The position numbers and the translations under genes were made by a program. 64,000 nt of DNA. It comes from Chromatiaceae bacterium. Lineage in GTDB: Bacteria; Pseudomonadota; Gammaproteobacteria; Chromatiales; Chromatiaceae. Positions 1-10,204 of this stretch are shown piece by piece. Where the stretch lies: the NCBI GenBank assembly GCA_013426805.1, contig JACDZG010000006.1:47091-111090 (forward strand). The letters run 5' to 3'. The notes beneath the pieces are model-generated. The model saw only the letters and a list, made by a program, of their open reading frames with translations, was not told where the DNA came from and did not search any database. Numbering within the stretch: position 1 is the first letter of the stretch; the number at the start of each line of letters is the position of its first letter.

Positions 1-1431
1 CTGACGAACAGCACCGTATCGGGTAATACCGGTGGCGGTATTCGAGCATACGAGGGGACCTGCTATGATTCGATGTTTGGACTCGCGCGGGTCGAGGTCG
101 TCAATAGCACGATTTCAGGAAATGACGGCCCGATCAGCGGTGGCGGCATATATCAGGAAACCGGCACTACGATCATCGTAAACAGTGTGATTACTGGAAA
201 CAAAGCGCAAGTTGGCGGAGGGTTATTTAAGACTTTTTTCAACGAGGAGTGGCAATATAATAGGTATTCCGAGCCGACGATGATCCGCAACTCGATTATT
301 GCGGGCAACGAAGCCTTGATCGATCCGGATATCAAGTGCGGCCTGGCGTCCGAGCAGGACATCATATTGCCTGCGGAATTACACTATTCGCTCATTGGCG
401 ATCTGGGAGACGCCTATACGATCGAATCGGTTCCGGGCTCCAATCTCTTCGGTTTAGACCCCCTGCTCGGACCACTCCAGGATAACGGCGGACCCACCCT
501 CACCCATGCTCTGCTAACGGGCAGCCCGGCGATCGATCGGGGTGACCCGGAGTCTCAACCCTCTGGATGGGACCAGCGCGGGGAAGGCTTCGATCGCGTG
601 GTCAACGAGCGCATCGACATCGGCGCCTTCGAGGTGCAAGGCAGCGTCACCGGGGCGGTTGGGGTCTGGCGCCCCACCACCCGGCAGTTCCTGTTGGACG
701 CCAACGGGAACGGCACCTGGGACGGAACGGCGGCTGGCGATACCCTGACCGGCGCCTTCGGGGCGTCCACCGACCGCCCGGTGATCGGCGACTGGAACGG
801 CGACGGCAGCGACGACGTGGGTGTCTGGCGTCCGAGCGACCGCAAGTTCCGGCTGGACGGCAACGGCAACGCGATCTGGGAGGCGACCGGCGGCGATACG
901 ACGACCGCCGCCTTTGGTGCCTCGGCCGACCTGCCGGTGGCGGGAGACTGGAACAGCGACGGCAAAGACGAGGTGGGCGTTTGGCGTCCGAGCACGCACC
1001 AGTTCATGTTGGACGCCAACGGCAACGGCAGATGGGACGGGACGGCCGGACGCGATACGCTGACGGCTGCCTTCGGGGTATCGACCGACCGCCCGGTCGT
1101 CGGCGACTGGAACGGCGACGGCAAGGACGAGGTGGGCGTCTGGCGCCCGAGCACCCGCCAGTTCATGCTGGACACCAACGGCAACGGCAGATGGGACGGG
1201 ACGGCCGGACGCGATACGCTGACCGGTGCCTTCGGAACTTCGGCCGACCGCCCGGTGAGCGGCGACTGGAACGGCGACGGCCAGGACGACGTGGGCGTCT
1301 GGCGCCCGAGCGAGGGTAAGTTCCGGCTGGATGCGAACGGCAACCGCCTGTGGGATGGGCCGGCCGGCGGGGACGTCACCACAGGCGCCTTCGGCGTCGC
1401 AACCGACATCCCGTTGGCGGGGACTTGGTAG
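1..1431 (+). CDS. Surface/secreted beta-helix protein with VCBS-like repeats (5' end outside window)
   Basis: The frame is open from base 1, so the start lies upstream; the first internal ATG is at 73. The N-terminal part has short parallel-beta-helix phrases (NSTISGN, GGGI). It is followed by a segment typical of the choice-of-anchor Q type ([20 protein letters not shown], then GSPAIDRGD). The C-terminal half holds about five repeats of roughly 45 residues built on GVWRP...F.LDANGNG.WDG...DTLT.AFG...[12 protein letters not shown], resembling FG-GAP/VCBS propeller blades whose GDWNGDG loops could bind calcium. This points to an exported adhesin-like or cell-surface protein. Substrate and partner cannot be told from sequence. 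Confidence 0.8.
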   Translation: MTNSTVSGNTGGGIRAYEGTCYDSMFGLARVEVVNSTISGNDGPISGGGIYQETGTTIIVNSVITGNKAQVGGGLFKTFFNEEWQYNRYSEPTMIRNSIIAGNEALIDPDIKCGLASEQDIILPAELHYSLIGDLGDAYTIESVPGSNLFGLDPLLGPLQDNGGPTLTHALLTGSPAIDRGDPESQPSGWDQRGEGFDRVVNERIDIGAFEVQGSVTGAVGVWRPTTRQFLLDANGNGTWDGTAAGDTLTGAFGASTDRPVIGDWNGDGSDDVGVWRPSDRKFRLDGNGNAIWEATGGDTTTAAFGASADLPVAGDWNSDGKDEVGVWRPSTHQFMLDANGNGRWDGTAGRDTLTAAFGVSTDRPVVGDWNGDGKDEVGVWRPSTRQFMLDTNGNGRWDGTAGRDTLTGAFGTSADRPVSGDWNGDGQDDVGVWRPSEGKFRLDANGNRLWDGPAGGDVTTGAFGVATDIPLAGTW

Positions 1432-1508
1432 CCGGGGGAGTGCGAAGCACGAGCCGGCAAGCCGCGGCCCAGAAGCCGCAGGGCGCAGGTTCTTCCTGAT
1501 ACGTCAAT

Positions 1509-1537
1509 TTCGGGGCGGGTTGCAAACCCGCCCCGAA
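1509..1537. repeat. Perfect GC-rich palindrome (REP-like)
   Basis: Two 13-bp arms (1509-1521 and 1525-1537) are perfectly complementary around a 3-base loop. The core GGGCGGGTT/AACCCGCCC is shared with the dispersed repeats near 32790 and 39120. It lies in the gap between the surface protein gene and the duplicated mlaF segment and could act as a REP element or a weak terminator. Confidence 0.6.
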
Positions 1538-1549
1538 GCCATTGCACGA

Positions 1550-2230
1550 CTGTTGCTTGACGCCCCTTCCCTAGGTCTGGACAATGGCGGGTTTATTTGT
1601 AGACGCAGCAGCAGGCGGTCCGGTCACCATGGGACGGCGACAGAGTCAGACGATCCCAGTCGTGCACCCCCCGGCGCACGCCAAGGCTGCGGCATGACCG
1701 CGGTGGCGGTTGGCTCCGGACCCGCGCCGGTTCCTGGCGCGCCAGCGGATCAGGCACCAGGCGCCTGTGCCGCCGATGCGGCCGCGTCCGAGTGTCTGGT
1801 GCGCATTCGCGGATTGCGTTTTTCGCATGGTCCGCGGGTAATTTTCGACGACGTGGACCTCGACATCCGGCGGGGCACCGTCACCGCCGTCATGGGGCCG
1901 AGTGGCACCGGCAAGACGACGCTGCTCAAACTGATCAGCGGTCAGTTACGTCCCGACGCCGGCACCATTGAGGTGGACGGCGAGCCGGTGCATACACTGC
2001 GTCAATCCGCGCTTTTCGTGCTGCGGCGGCGGATGGGGATGTTGTTTCAGAGCGGCGCCCTGCTGACCGATTTAAGTGTGTTCGACAACGTGGCTTACCC
2101 GTTGCGCGAACACCTGCGGCTCTGTCCGGCCATGGTGCGCAAGCTGGTGCTGCTCAAGCTGGAGGCTGTTGGTCTGCGCGGCGCGCGCGACCTGATGCCG
2201 AATGAACTCTCGGGCGGGATGGCCAGGCGA
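1550..2230. repeat. Copy 1 of a ~680-bp direct duplication (mlaF 5' part plus leader)
   Basis: This segment matches 5512-6192 nearly base for base at a constant offset of 3962 bp, covering about 140 bp of leader and the first ~180 codons of mlaF. Similarity stops abruptly just after the ABC signature codons. The two direct copies bracket a ~3.3-kb accessory patch. Confidence 0.9.
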
Positions 2231-2299
2231 GGAAGCCAGGGACAGACCACGGTTTCTCAACAACAGAGGAGGGGGATGGGGTCAGGTCTCGCATTGTAG
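1694..2299 (+). pseudogene. Truncated second copy of mlaF (ABC ATPase fragment)
   Basis: The ATG at 1694 corresponds to the start of intact mlaF at 5656. The fragment keeps the Walker A motif (GPSGTGKTT, residues 68-76), the Q-loop region and the LSGGMARR signature. It then runs into unrelated sequence and stops after 201 codons, so Walker B, the D-loop and the switch histidine are missing and it cannot be a working ATPase. The junction sequence after 2230 (a GGAAGCCAGGGACAGACC stretch and a GGGGTCAGGTCTCGCATT stretch) resembles the flanks of REP-associated transposase genes, which may explain the break; that is inference. Confidence 0.85.
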
Positions 2300-2433
2300 C
2301 ATTCCGAATTAACGCAAGATAAATATCAAATTGAGGAGTCCCGGAGCAGTCTACTTAATTCCTCGAATGGTGCTTGAAGCGTTAGGATGATATTCGAGCG
2401 AGCACCCCGGGGGTCGGAGTTTTCCACCGCGGC

Positions 2434-2550
2434 ATGGCAAGCCTTCCAAGCGTGGTTGTGCCCGGCTCGCCCTACCCTGTGACACAGCGGGGCAATCGAC
2501 GCCAGCGGACCTTTTTCAAGGACAAGGACGATGCGGCACAGGAGATGTCT
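2434..2550 (+). pseudogene. N-terminal remnant of REP-associated tyrosine transposase
   Basis: Translation from 2434 gives MASLPSVVVPGSPYPVTQRG followed by NRRQRTFFKD, the hallmark N-terminus of IS200-like REP-associated transposases (family form PRVVVPG.PHHVTQRGNRRQ.TFF). The catalytic HUH histidines are altered (YPVTQ in place of HHVTQ) and similarity is lost within about 40 residues, although the frame stays open to 2730. A degenerate GGAGTCCCGGAGCAGTCTAC stretch just upstream (about 2336) looks like a decayed terminal repeat of the same element type. Confidence 0.7.
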
Positions 2551-2738
2551 TCGATGCTGCGCCGACCCCAGGAATTCGCTATCCTTCTCCACCTGAACAC
2601 CGAGCAGGAATTGGGATCGAGGCTCGCGGTGGCCTGGGTCAGGCGCCAGGCACAGGGCTTGCTTTTTGCGCGACCCAGGCTAGGCGTGGAGTCGAGTAGG
2701 CCCCGATCTCAAGTCGCGTTTCAACCGTGAGTAAGCGA

Positions 2739-2993
2739 ATGACGCAGATCGTCTTGAATTTTGATCCTGGTGCGTTCTCCGCCCTACGGCTAAGCCCTAA
2801 GGCGTTCTCTGAAGAGTTGAAGATCGCTGCAGTGGTTCAGTGGTATGCCGAGCAGCGCATTTCTCAGTCTAAAGCCTGCGAAATATTGGGCATCGCGCGG
2901 TCACGCTTTCTGGATGAGTTATACCGTCGCAACCTTCCGGCCATACAGGTGACGCTGGACGAGCTTCAGCAGGAGATCCATGGCGACTTCTAA
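2739..2993 (+). CDS. UPF0175 family antitoxin
   Basis: A small 84-residue protein (88 if the GTG at 2727 is used). It has the UPF0175 pattern: an N-terminal strand, then LSPKAFSEELKIAAVVQWY and a helix-turn-helix-like SQSKACEILGIARSRFLDEL. Members usually act as antitoxins and repress their own operon. The 3' end overlaps the next gene by 14 bp, so the two are translationally coupled. Its partner is a DUF3368 PIN-like protein, the usual pairing for this family. Confidence 0.8.
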   Translation: MTQIVLNFDPGAFSALRLSPKAFSEELKIAAVVQWYAEQRISQSKACEILGIARSRFLDELYRRNLPAIQVTLDELQQEIHGDF

Positions 2994-3468
2994 GCCCTGG
3001 GTCGTCAATGCCTCGCCCTTGATCATCCTGGGAAAGATCGGGCGGTTGGACTTGCTGCACAGTATCGCGCCCTCGCTGGCTGTTCCGCGCAGTGTCATTG
3101 CAGAGATTGCGGCGGGCGCACAAGACGACTGCGGATCGGATGTAACCCTGGGTTGGGCAAAGGAGCACGCCGTTGCGGATGTGCCGCTGGCCCCCGCCGT
3201 TGCGCATTGGGACCTGGGAGCGGGCGAATCCCAGGTTTTGTCGTATTGTCTGGCCTATGACTCCGTAGCCGTGTTGGACGATGGGGAGGCGCGCGCCTGC
3301 GCACAGTCTCTCGCGGTTCCGCTCATTGGAACCCTCGGGATCATCCTGCCTGCCCGCAAATTGGAGCTTGTTCCCGCCGCTCGTCCACTGGTGGATCGCG
3401 TCTTGGCGGTTGGCTCACGACTGAGCCGCAGCTTGGTGGAGGCGGCCTTAAGGCAAGTCGGTGAATGA
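2980..3468 (+). CDS. DUF3368 PIN-like toxin
   Basis: A 162-residue protein opening with VVNASPLIILGKIGRLDLL, the DUF3368 version of the PIN fold start. Later acidic positions lie in LGAGESQVLSYC and VAVLDDGEARACA, which fit the metal-binding carboxylates of PIN ribonucleases, and LIGTLGIIL is typical of the C-terminal half. The first active-site position is Asn rather than the usual Asp, which may reduce activity. It overlaps the UPF0175 antitoxin gene by 14 bp, so the pair is a probable type II toxin-antitoxin module within the accessory patch. Confidence 0.8.
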   Translation: MATSKPWVVNASPLIILGKIGRLDLLHSIAPSLAVPRSVIAEIAAGAQDDCGSDVTLGWAKEHAVADVPLAPAVAHWDLGAGESQVLSYCLAYDSVAVLDDGEARACAQSLAVPLIGTLGIILPARKLELVPAARPLVDRVLAVGSRLSRSLVEAALRQVGE

Positions 3469-3564
3469 GGGGCCAATCTGGAAGGGTCGCTTTGTTGGTG
3501 AAATCATTAGAAAATGGTGCGAATCCGGCTTTTTTTCACGGCCTCTTTTCTCACCTTTGTATCA

Positions 3565-3662
3565 ATTAAGTTAACTGTCCCCCGGAATTCCGACACACGT
3601 TATCTACGATCGACCAAACACTCACGCGTGATCGTGAATTCCGGGGACAGTTTACTTAACTT
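3565..3662. repeat. Inverted repeat of REP/RAYT type
   Basis: The left arm 3565-3590 (core AACTGTCCCCCGGAATTC) and right arm 3635-3662 (core GAATTCCGGGGACAGTTTAC) are imperfect inverted copies separated by about 44 bp. Ends of this kind often flank IS200-like REP-associated transposase genes. No transposase lies between the arms. It fills most of the 329-base gap 3469-3797, which holds nothing else I can recognise. Confidence 0.6.
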
Positions 3663-3797
3663 CCCGGCATGACAGGCGGCCACAATGCCAAATAAAATTA
3701 GACAGCTAAGCGGCCTCTTGCTAAAGGTCGGATGTACGTGTGAAAAGGCAAAAGGGAGTCTTGACAGAGGACCGCTGCAATCGAACTGACCAAAGAC

Positions 3798-4004
3798 TTG
3801 ATCCCTCAATCTCGAGTCATCGCCAAGGGCGAGCGCATACGGGACGTGCAGCGGTTGGTCGATAGGTATGGTGGCAAGCCATCTGGTTGGGCCAAGAAGA
3901 GCAGCTCCGCACTTGAGCAGGATGGAGTCGCCTATGAGTATCATTGGTACGAGCATTACGGCATTGGCCGATTCAAAACCAAGCTGCAGGTTGTCACACG
4001 ATAA
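3798..4004 (+). CDS. Orphan C-terminal polymorphic-toxin fragment
   Basis: The frame is open from 3765 and translates to a 68-residue tail (TTG at 3798 is the first usable start). It has KGERIRDVQRLVDRYGG, W.KKSS and YEYHWYEHYGIGR, a pattern I associate with small toxin domains at the C-termini of Rhs/CdiA/Hint-type polymorphic toxins. No N-terminal delivery module is present, so it is an orphan cassette or a remnant. Its TAA overlaps the ATG of the next gene (TAATG), as in toxin/immunity pairs. The exact toxin family is not identified. Local GC is clearly lower than in the housekeeping genes, suggesting transfer. Confidence 0.5.
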   Translation: MIPQSRVIAKGERIRDVQRLVDRYGGKPSGWAKKSSSALEQDGVAYEYHWYEHYGIGRFKTKLQVVTR

Positions 4005-4330
4005 TGATCGTACGCCTGAAGTCATCAAACCCGCATTATCCTGACCTCTCTGCATCGCAACCATATTTTGTTATCGGGATCGAAGCAGGTGACCTTAGAA
4101 TATTGAATGATAGAGGGAAGCCCTACCTCTATCCCGCGGATCTGTTTGAAGTTATTGATTCAAAGCGCCCCCCGGATTGGGTTACTGAGTTTGGCACCGA
4201 TGGGGAAGAGTATTCATATCCGGAGTCGTTGAACCAACCTGGCTTCTTCGAGAATTTTTTCGACCAACAGCCTAAGCAGACTTCAGCATTCTGGCACGTG
4301 CTAAATCACACGCTAGCGACAGCGGCTTGA
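4004..4330 (+). CDS. Probable immunity protein for the upstream toxin tail
   Basis: A 108-residue acidic, soluble protein with no signal peptide, starting MIVRLKSSNPHYPDL and containing YFVIGIEAGDLRILND, YLYPADLFEVID and WHVLNH near the end. The start is fixed by the one-base overlap with the preceding stop. Size, composition, low GC and position directly behind a toxin-like tail fit an immunity protein. I do not recognise the family, and function is inferred only from context. Confidence 0.5.
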   Translation: MIVRLKSSNPHYPDLSASQPYFVIGIEAGDLRILNDRGKPYLYPADLFEVIDSKRPPDWVTEFGTDGEEYSYPESLNQPGFFENFFDQQPKQTSAFWHVLNHTLATAA

Positions 4331-4477
4331 TTGAAAGCAGGGGAAAACTAGGGTGTCGGTTCGCATGTTTTTGGCAGTTGTCGAGGTAGACTAGGTGCGT
4401 CCTTCTCTGTTTCTTGGTCAGCCTATCGGGAGGGATGGGTTTCGTTGCGCTTTACCCATCCTATGGGTTATGGGTTG

Positions 4478-4756
4478 TCAAGCGGCCGATTCCTGGTGGT
4501 ATGTATGCAGGATGTGGTTGCGGTGCAGATCCAGGATCGGAAAGCATAAGTCGTAATCACCCCATACCAGGTCGCCGTGGTCGAGCCGAAAATCAGCAAA
4601 TTGCTTCCGATCCAGGAAGGCGCGGATGTCGGGATGCTTGGATCGCGACAGAAACGGCAGAAAGTCGACAGTCTGCTCGGTGGCATCGTCGAACTCCAAA
4701 CGCAACCGGTAGTCTCCGGCCGACTCGGCACGCAGAATATTGATTTGTTTTCGCAT
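4478..4756 (-). CDS. DUF2442 domain protein
   Basis: A 92-residue protein starting MRKQINILRAESAGDYRLRL and carrying the DUF2442 pattern: a beta-rich start, FDDATEQTVDFLPFL, a helix with FLDRKQFADF, then DLVWGDYDLCFPILDLH. It overlaps the upstream DUF4160 gene by one base (TAATG). DUF2442 and DUF4160 genes commonly occur as a pair and have been suggested to be toxin-antitoxin-like, but the activity is not established. Confidence 0.8.
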   Translation of the reverse strand: MRKQINILRAESAGDYRLRLEFDDATEQTVDFLPFLSRSKHPDIRAFLDRKQFADFRLDHGDLVWGDYDLCFPILDLHRNHILHTYHQESAA

Positions 4757-5061
4757 TATTTAAGTCTCTGGGTGATCTGCTCGGCCTGAATCGATTTGTT
4801 CAATACGAAAAAGTCGATCCACTTGCGTACGATCTCTTGAGCACGGCCCCGCACCAACTCCTCGAAGCATCGCATCTCACGCGCGTTCAAAGGTGCGCGG
4901 CCGGCGCTTGGCCCAAAACGGATGTCCCGAATCTCTCCATTGATGATCTCAAATTCCGCCCTTGCCTCGCGTCCCTGGCATTTGGCGTGGACATGCACCG
5001 GTTCGTGCTCGTTGGCGTAGAAAAACACGATCAGGCCAAAATATTCGTAAAGCTTAGGCAT
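4756..5061 (-). CDS. DUF4160 domain protein
   Basis: The start is taken at MPKLYEYFGLIVFFYANEHE (5061) rather than the ATG seven codons upstream, because DUF4160 members begin there. The protein has 101 residues with the conserved HEPVHVHAKCQG segment (clustered histidines), an acidic GEIRDIRFG strand and a C-terminal helical tail. It is the first gene of a two-gene minus-strand operon with the DUF2442 gene. The histidine cluster suggests metal or nucleic-acid binding, but this is inference. Confidence 0.8.
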   Translation of the reverse strand: MPKLYEYFGLIVFFYANEHEPVHVHAKCQGREARAEFEIINGEIRDIRFGPSAGRAPLNAREMRCFEELVRGRAQEIVRKWIDFFVLNKSIQAEQITQRLK

Positions 5062-5139
5062 GTGCTCGCTCGACCTTGCCACTCACCGCTCATCGATAGC
5101 GAAACCCATCATTCCCCGCCACGCTGCTGTGCAAGCCAT

Positions 5140-5356
5140 TCAACCTTCCTCCAGATCCAGGTCCCGAACGTGAGCGCCAGCCCAGTCGATCGGGTACACG
5201 CCAGGCCGCACGTAGCGGTGAAAGCAGGAGTAGGGCCAATCCGTCACCTGCCACACATGCCGTGCTTGACTGGATTATAGTGGATGTAATCGAAACGAGT
5301 GGCAAGTCCCGCGTCGTCGCGAATGGTGTGTTCCCAGAATCGGCGTTGCCGGCGTT
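5140..5356 (-). pseudogene. C-terminal remnant of REP-associated transposase, frameshifted
   Basis: Read on the minus strand from 5356: RRFWEHTIRDDAGLATRFDY, then IHYNPVKHG. After a one-base shift the frame continues as [19 protein letters not shown] and DWAG, ending at a stop at 5140-5142. This is the C-terminal signature of IS200-like REP-associated transposases. The N-terminal half is missing and the frame is broken, so it is dead. It lies about 155 bp before the mlaF duplication begins. With the N-terminal remnant at 2434 it shows that such elements have acted on both sides of the patch. Confidence 0.8.
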
Positions 5357-5511
5357 GGGGATGGGTTTCGCTGCGCTCTACCCCTCCTATGAGCGACGAG
5401 CTTTACCCACCTCAATTAAGTTCTACTCCACCGAGCGGATTTAATCGAGCCTGGTCGGTTGTGCGCTCCGTGAGAGGCGTTCTTTGGCCCAAATCTACCG
5501 GTTGCGGCAAA

Positions 5512-6192
5512 CTCTTGCTTGACGCCCCCGCCCAAGGTCTGGACAATGGCGGGTTTATTTGTAGACGCAGCAGCAGGCGGTCCGGTCACCATGGGACGGC
5601 GACAGAGTCAGACGATCCCAGTCGTGTGCCTCCCGGCGCACGTCAGGCCCACGGCATGACCGCGGTGACGGTTGGCTCTGGACCCGCGCCGGTTTCGGGC
5701 GCACTAACGGATCAGGCGCCAGGCGCCTGCGCCGCGGATGCGGCCGAGTCGGAGTGTTTGGTGCGCATTCGCGGATTGCGTTTTTCGCACGGTCCGCGGG
5801 TGATTTTCGACGACGTGGACCTCGACATCCGGCGCGGGTCAGTCACCGCGGTCATGGGGCCGAGCGGCACCGGCAAGACCACGCTGCTCAAACTGATCAG
5901 CGGTCAGTTGCGGCCGGACGCCGGCACCATCGAGGTGGACGGCGAGCCGGTGCATGCACTGCGTCAGTCCGCGCTGTTCGAGCTGCGGCGGCGGATGGGG
6001 ATGCTGTTTCAGAGCGGTGCTCTGCTGACCGATCTGAGCGTGTTCGACAACGTGGCTTATCCGTTGCGCGAACACCTGCGGCTGAGTCCGCCCGTGGTGC
6101 GTAAGCTGGTGCTGCTCAAGCTGGAGGCCGTTGGTCTGCGCGGCGCTCGCGACCTGATGCCGAACGAACTCTCGGGCGGGATGGCCAGACGC
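5512..6192. repeat. Copy 2 of the ~680-bp direct duplication
   Basis: This copy belongs to intact mlaF and its leader. See the copy at 1550-2230; the offset is 3962 bp with no net insertion or deletion across the block. Confidence 0.9.
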
Positions 6193-6552
6193 GTCGCATT
6201 GGCGCGGGCCATCGCGCTGGATCCGATGATGATCCTTTACGACGAGCCCTTTACCGGCCAGGACCCGATCTCCATGGGGGTGCTGGTGAGTCTGATCCGG
6301 CAGCTCAACGACGCGAGCCGTCTCACCAGTATCGTGGTCTCGCACGACGTGCGCGAGACGGCCAGTATCGCGGACTATATTTATGTGATTTCAAACGGGC
6401 GGGTGATGGCCGCGGGGACGCCGGCAACGATTGCCGCGGAGCGCTCGGAGTGGGTGCGCCAGTTCATGGACGGGCTGCCGGATGGCCCGGTTCATTTTCA
6501 CTACCCGGCGCCGGATCTGGCCGCCGACCTGCTGACGCGGGGGGTCGGTTAG
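5656..6552 (+). CDS. mlaF: Phospholipid transport ABC ATPase MlaF
   Basis: A 298-residue cytoplasmic ATPase of the MlaFEDB complex, which moves phospholipid between inner membrane and periplasmic MlaC to keep outer-membrane lipid asymmetry. Walker A is GPSGTGKTT (68-76), the signature is LSGGMARR, Walker B is MILYDEPFTGQDP and the switch histidine is in VVSHD. The ATG at 5656 gives a ~35-residue Pro/Ala-rich lead before the ABC domain, which is longer than usual, so an internal start is possible. mlaE follows with no gap. The first two thirds are duplicated at 1694. Confidence 0.95.
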   Translation: MTAVTVGSGPAPVSGALTDQAPGACAADAAESECLVRIRGLRFSHGPRVIFDDVDLDIRRGSVTAVMGPSGTGKTTLLKLISGQLRPDAGTIEVDGEPVHALRQSALFELRRRMGMLFQSGALLTDLSVFDNVAYPLREHLRLSPPVVRKLVLLKLEAVGLRGARDLMPNELSGGMARRVALARAIALDPMMILYDEPFTGQDPISMGVLVSLIRQLNDASRLTSIVVSHDVRETASIADYIYVISNGRVMAAGTPATIAAERSEWVRQFMDGLPDGPVHFHYPAPDLAADLLTRGVG

Positions 6553-7380
6553 ATGGCCTTCAAGGCGCTGCGTCGGGGTGCTCGCGCCGTGGCGAATGCG
6601 GTGCTGGACCCGGTGGCCGAGCTGGGTCGCTCGGGGCTCAAGGCCTTGGCGGGACTCGGCCGGGCTCATCTGCTGTTACTGCATATCCTGGCCGGCTCCG
6701 CGGAGGTGCTGTGGCGGCCGCGCCTGCTGCTCGCGCAGGTGTTCAACGTCGGTGTCCTGTCCGTGCTGATCGTCGCGGTCTCCGGACTCTTCGTCGGTAT
6801 GGTGCTGGCCTTACAGGGTTTTTATGTGCTCTCCCAATTCGGCGCGGAAGAGAGCCTGGGGGTCATGGTGGCCGCTTCCCTGGTGCGTGAACTGGGGCCG
6901 GTGGTCACGGCGCTGCTGGTGGCCGGGCGGGCGGGTTCGGCCCTCACCGCCGAGATCGGGCTCATGAAGGCCACGGAACAACTCGCCGGGCTGGAGATGA
7001 TGGCGGTGGACCCGGTGCGCCGGATCCTCACGCCGCGTTTCTACGGCGGTCTGATCGCGATGCCGCTGCTGGTGGCCCTGTTCAGCGCGGTGGGGGTGCT
7101 GGGTGGCTATTTTGTCGGCGTCGGGTTGCTTGGGGTCGACGACGGCGCCTTCTGGAGTCAGATGCAGTCGAAGGTGGATTTTCGCGAGGATGTGGTCAAT
7201 GGGGTGATCAAAGGCTTGGTGTTCGGTGTGGTCGTCACCTGGATCGCCTTATTCCAGGGCCACGATTCGACCCCGACCTCCGCCGGGGTGAGCCGCGCGA
7301 CCACGCGCGCGGTGGTCCATGCCGCGCTCGCGGTGCTGGCGCTGGACTTTGTCCTGACCGCCCTGATGTTCGGTAACTGA
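6553..7380 (+). CDS. mlaE: Phospholipid transport permease MlaE
   Basis: A 275-residue inner-membrane permease with about five to six hydrophobic segments. The family core [20 protein letters not shown] (about residues 112-131) leads into [13 protein letters not shown], the coupling-helix region that contacts MlaF. The ATG directly follows the mlaF stop (TAGATG). The N-terminal ~40 residues are amphipathic as in MlaE. It works with MlaF, MlaD and MlaB encoded on either side. Confidence 0.95.
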   Translation: MAFKALRRGARAVANAVLDPVAELGRSGLKALAGLGRAHLLLLHILAGSAEVLWRPRLLLAQVFNVGVLSVLIVAVSGLFVGMVLALQGFYVLSQFGAEESLGVMVAASLVRELGPVVTALLVAGRAGSALTAEIGLMKATEQLAGLEMMAVDPVRRILTPRFYGGLIAMPLLVALFSAVGVLGGYFVGVGLLGVDDGAFWSQMQSKVDFREDVVNGVIKGLVFGVVVTWIALFQGHDSTPTSAGVSRATTRAVVHAALAVLALDFVLTALMFGN

Positions 7381-7398
7381 CCTTCGGAATCGGATTCA

Positions 7399-7869
7399 AT
7401 GGCCAAGCAACGCAGTATCGAAGTCCTGGTCGGCGCCTTCATGGCCGCCGCCCTGGTCGCCCTGTTCTTCTTGGCCATGAAGGTCAGCAACCTGGGGACC
7501 AGCCCCGCCGCCGACGGTTACCGCGTGACGGCCCGCTTTGCCAACGCCGGAAGTCTCAAGGTGCGCGCCCCGGTGAGTATGGCCGGCGTGCGGGTCGGAC
7601 GAGTAGAAGCGATCCGGTTCGATAAAAAGACCTACGAGGCGGTGGTGACCATGCGCATCGAGAACGGCGTCGACACCATTCCTGAAGACACCTTCGCCAA
7701 CATTTTCACGGCTGGTTTACTGGGGGAACAGTATGTCGGTCTCGAGCCCGGCGGCAGTGAGGATTTTGTGCGCGACGGCGACGAACTCACCCAAACACAG
7801 TCGGCCCTGATCCTTGAACAAATGATCGGTCAATTTCTCTTCAGCAAGGCAGAGGAAGGCGGAAAATGA
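7399..7869 (+). CDS. mlaD: MCE-domain lipid-binding protein MlaD
   Basis: A 156-residue protein with a single N-terminal membrane anchor (about residues 9-29) and a periplasmic MCE domain (about 38-117: YRVTARFANAGSLKVRAPVS, then MAGVRVGRVEAI). MlaD forms a hexameric ring on MlaE that passes lipid to or from MlaC. The C-terminal ALILEQMIGQFLF helix matches the pore-forming helix of MlaD. Its stop overlaps the mlaC start (ATGA). Confidence 0.95.
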   Translation: MAKQRSIEVLVGAFMAAALVALFFLAMKVSNLGTSPAADGYRVTARFANAGSLKVRAPVSMAGVRVGRVEAIRFDKKTYEAVVTMRIENGVDTIPEDTFANIFTAGLLGEQYVGLEPGGSEDFVRDGDELTQTQSALILEQMIGQFLFSKAEEGGK

Positions 7870-8479
7870 TTGCCAGACGGCATTTTCTACTGTTTGTAAC
7901 ACTCATGGTGATGCTTGGGGGCTCAGTCGGCGCCGCCGTTGCGGAGGATGCCAGTGCGCTGGTCAAACAGACCGCCGAGCGGATGCTCAGCGCGCTGGAG
8001 GCGCGCCGCGCCGAGGTGAACCGCGACCCGGCGTTGATTTACGGCATGATCGACCAGATCCTGGCGCCGCACTTCGATTTCAAGAAAATTACCCAGGGTG
8101 CGCTCGGTCAGCATTGGCGCGCGGCCACGCCAACGCAGCAGCAGGCGTTGATGGATGGCTTCAAGCAGGTCCTGGTCCGCACCTATGCGCGCTCCCTGCT
8201 CAATTACTCGGGGGAGGAAATCCGTTACCTGCCGGTAAAGCCGACCGGTAAGGAAAATACGGTGATCGTACCCACCGAGGTGCGGGCGCCGGGTTCGACC
8301 CCGATCCCAATTGATTATCGTATGTACAATAGCGGCGGCGGCTGGAAGGTGTTTGACGTCATCGTCAATAATGCGAGCCTGGTCAGCAATTACCGCAGCA
8401 GTTTCTCCACTGAGATTCGGCAAAACGGAATCGACGGCCTCATCACCAAGTTGGCCGAGATGAACCGCAAGGGTCAGGG

Positions 8480-8483
<4 letters not shown>
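7866..8483 (+). CDS. mlaC: Periplasmic phospholipid carrier MlaC
   Basis: A 205-residue protein with a Sec signal peptide (RRHFLLFVTLMVMLGGSVGA, cleavage near AVA-EDA) and the Tol/Ttg2-type MlaC domain. Recognisable phrases are MIDQILAPHFDFKKITQGAL, VRTYARSLLNYSGE and WKVFDVIVNNASLVSNYRS. It shuttles phospholipid between MlaFEDB and the outer-membrane MlaA complex; no mlaA lies in the window. It overlaps mlaD by four bases and mlaB by four bases, so it is translationally coupled. Confidence 0.95.
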
Positions 8484-10179
<1,696 letters not shown>

Positions 10180-10204
10180 GGGGATCGACAGGGGATCGAC
10201 AGCC

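Noticed and set aside
5299..5655. Longer N-terminus for mlaF
   Set aside because: The extra 119 codons read through transposase debris and repeat DNA; the ATG at 5656 is already ahead of the ABC domain.
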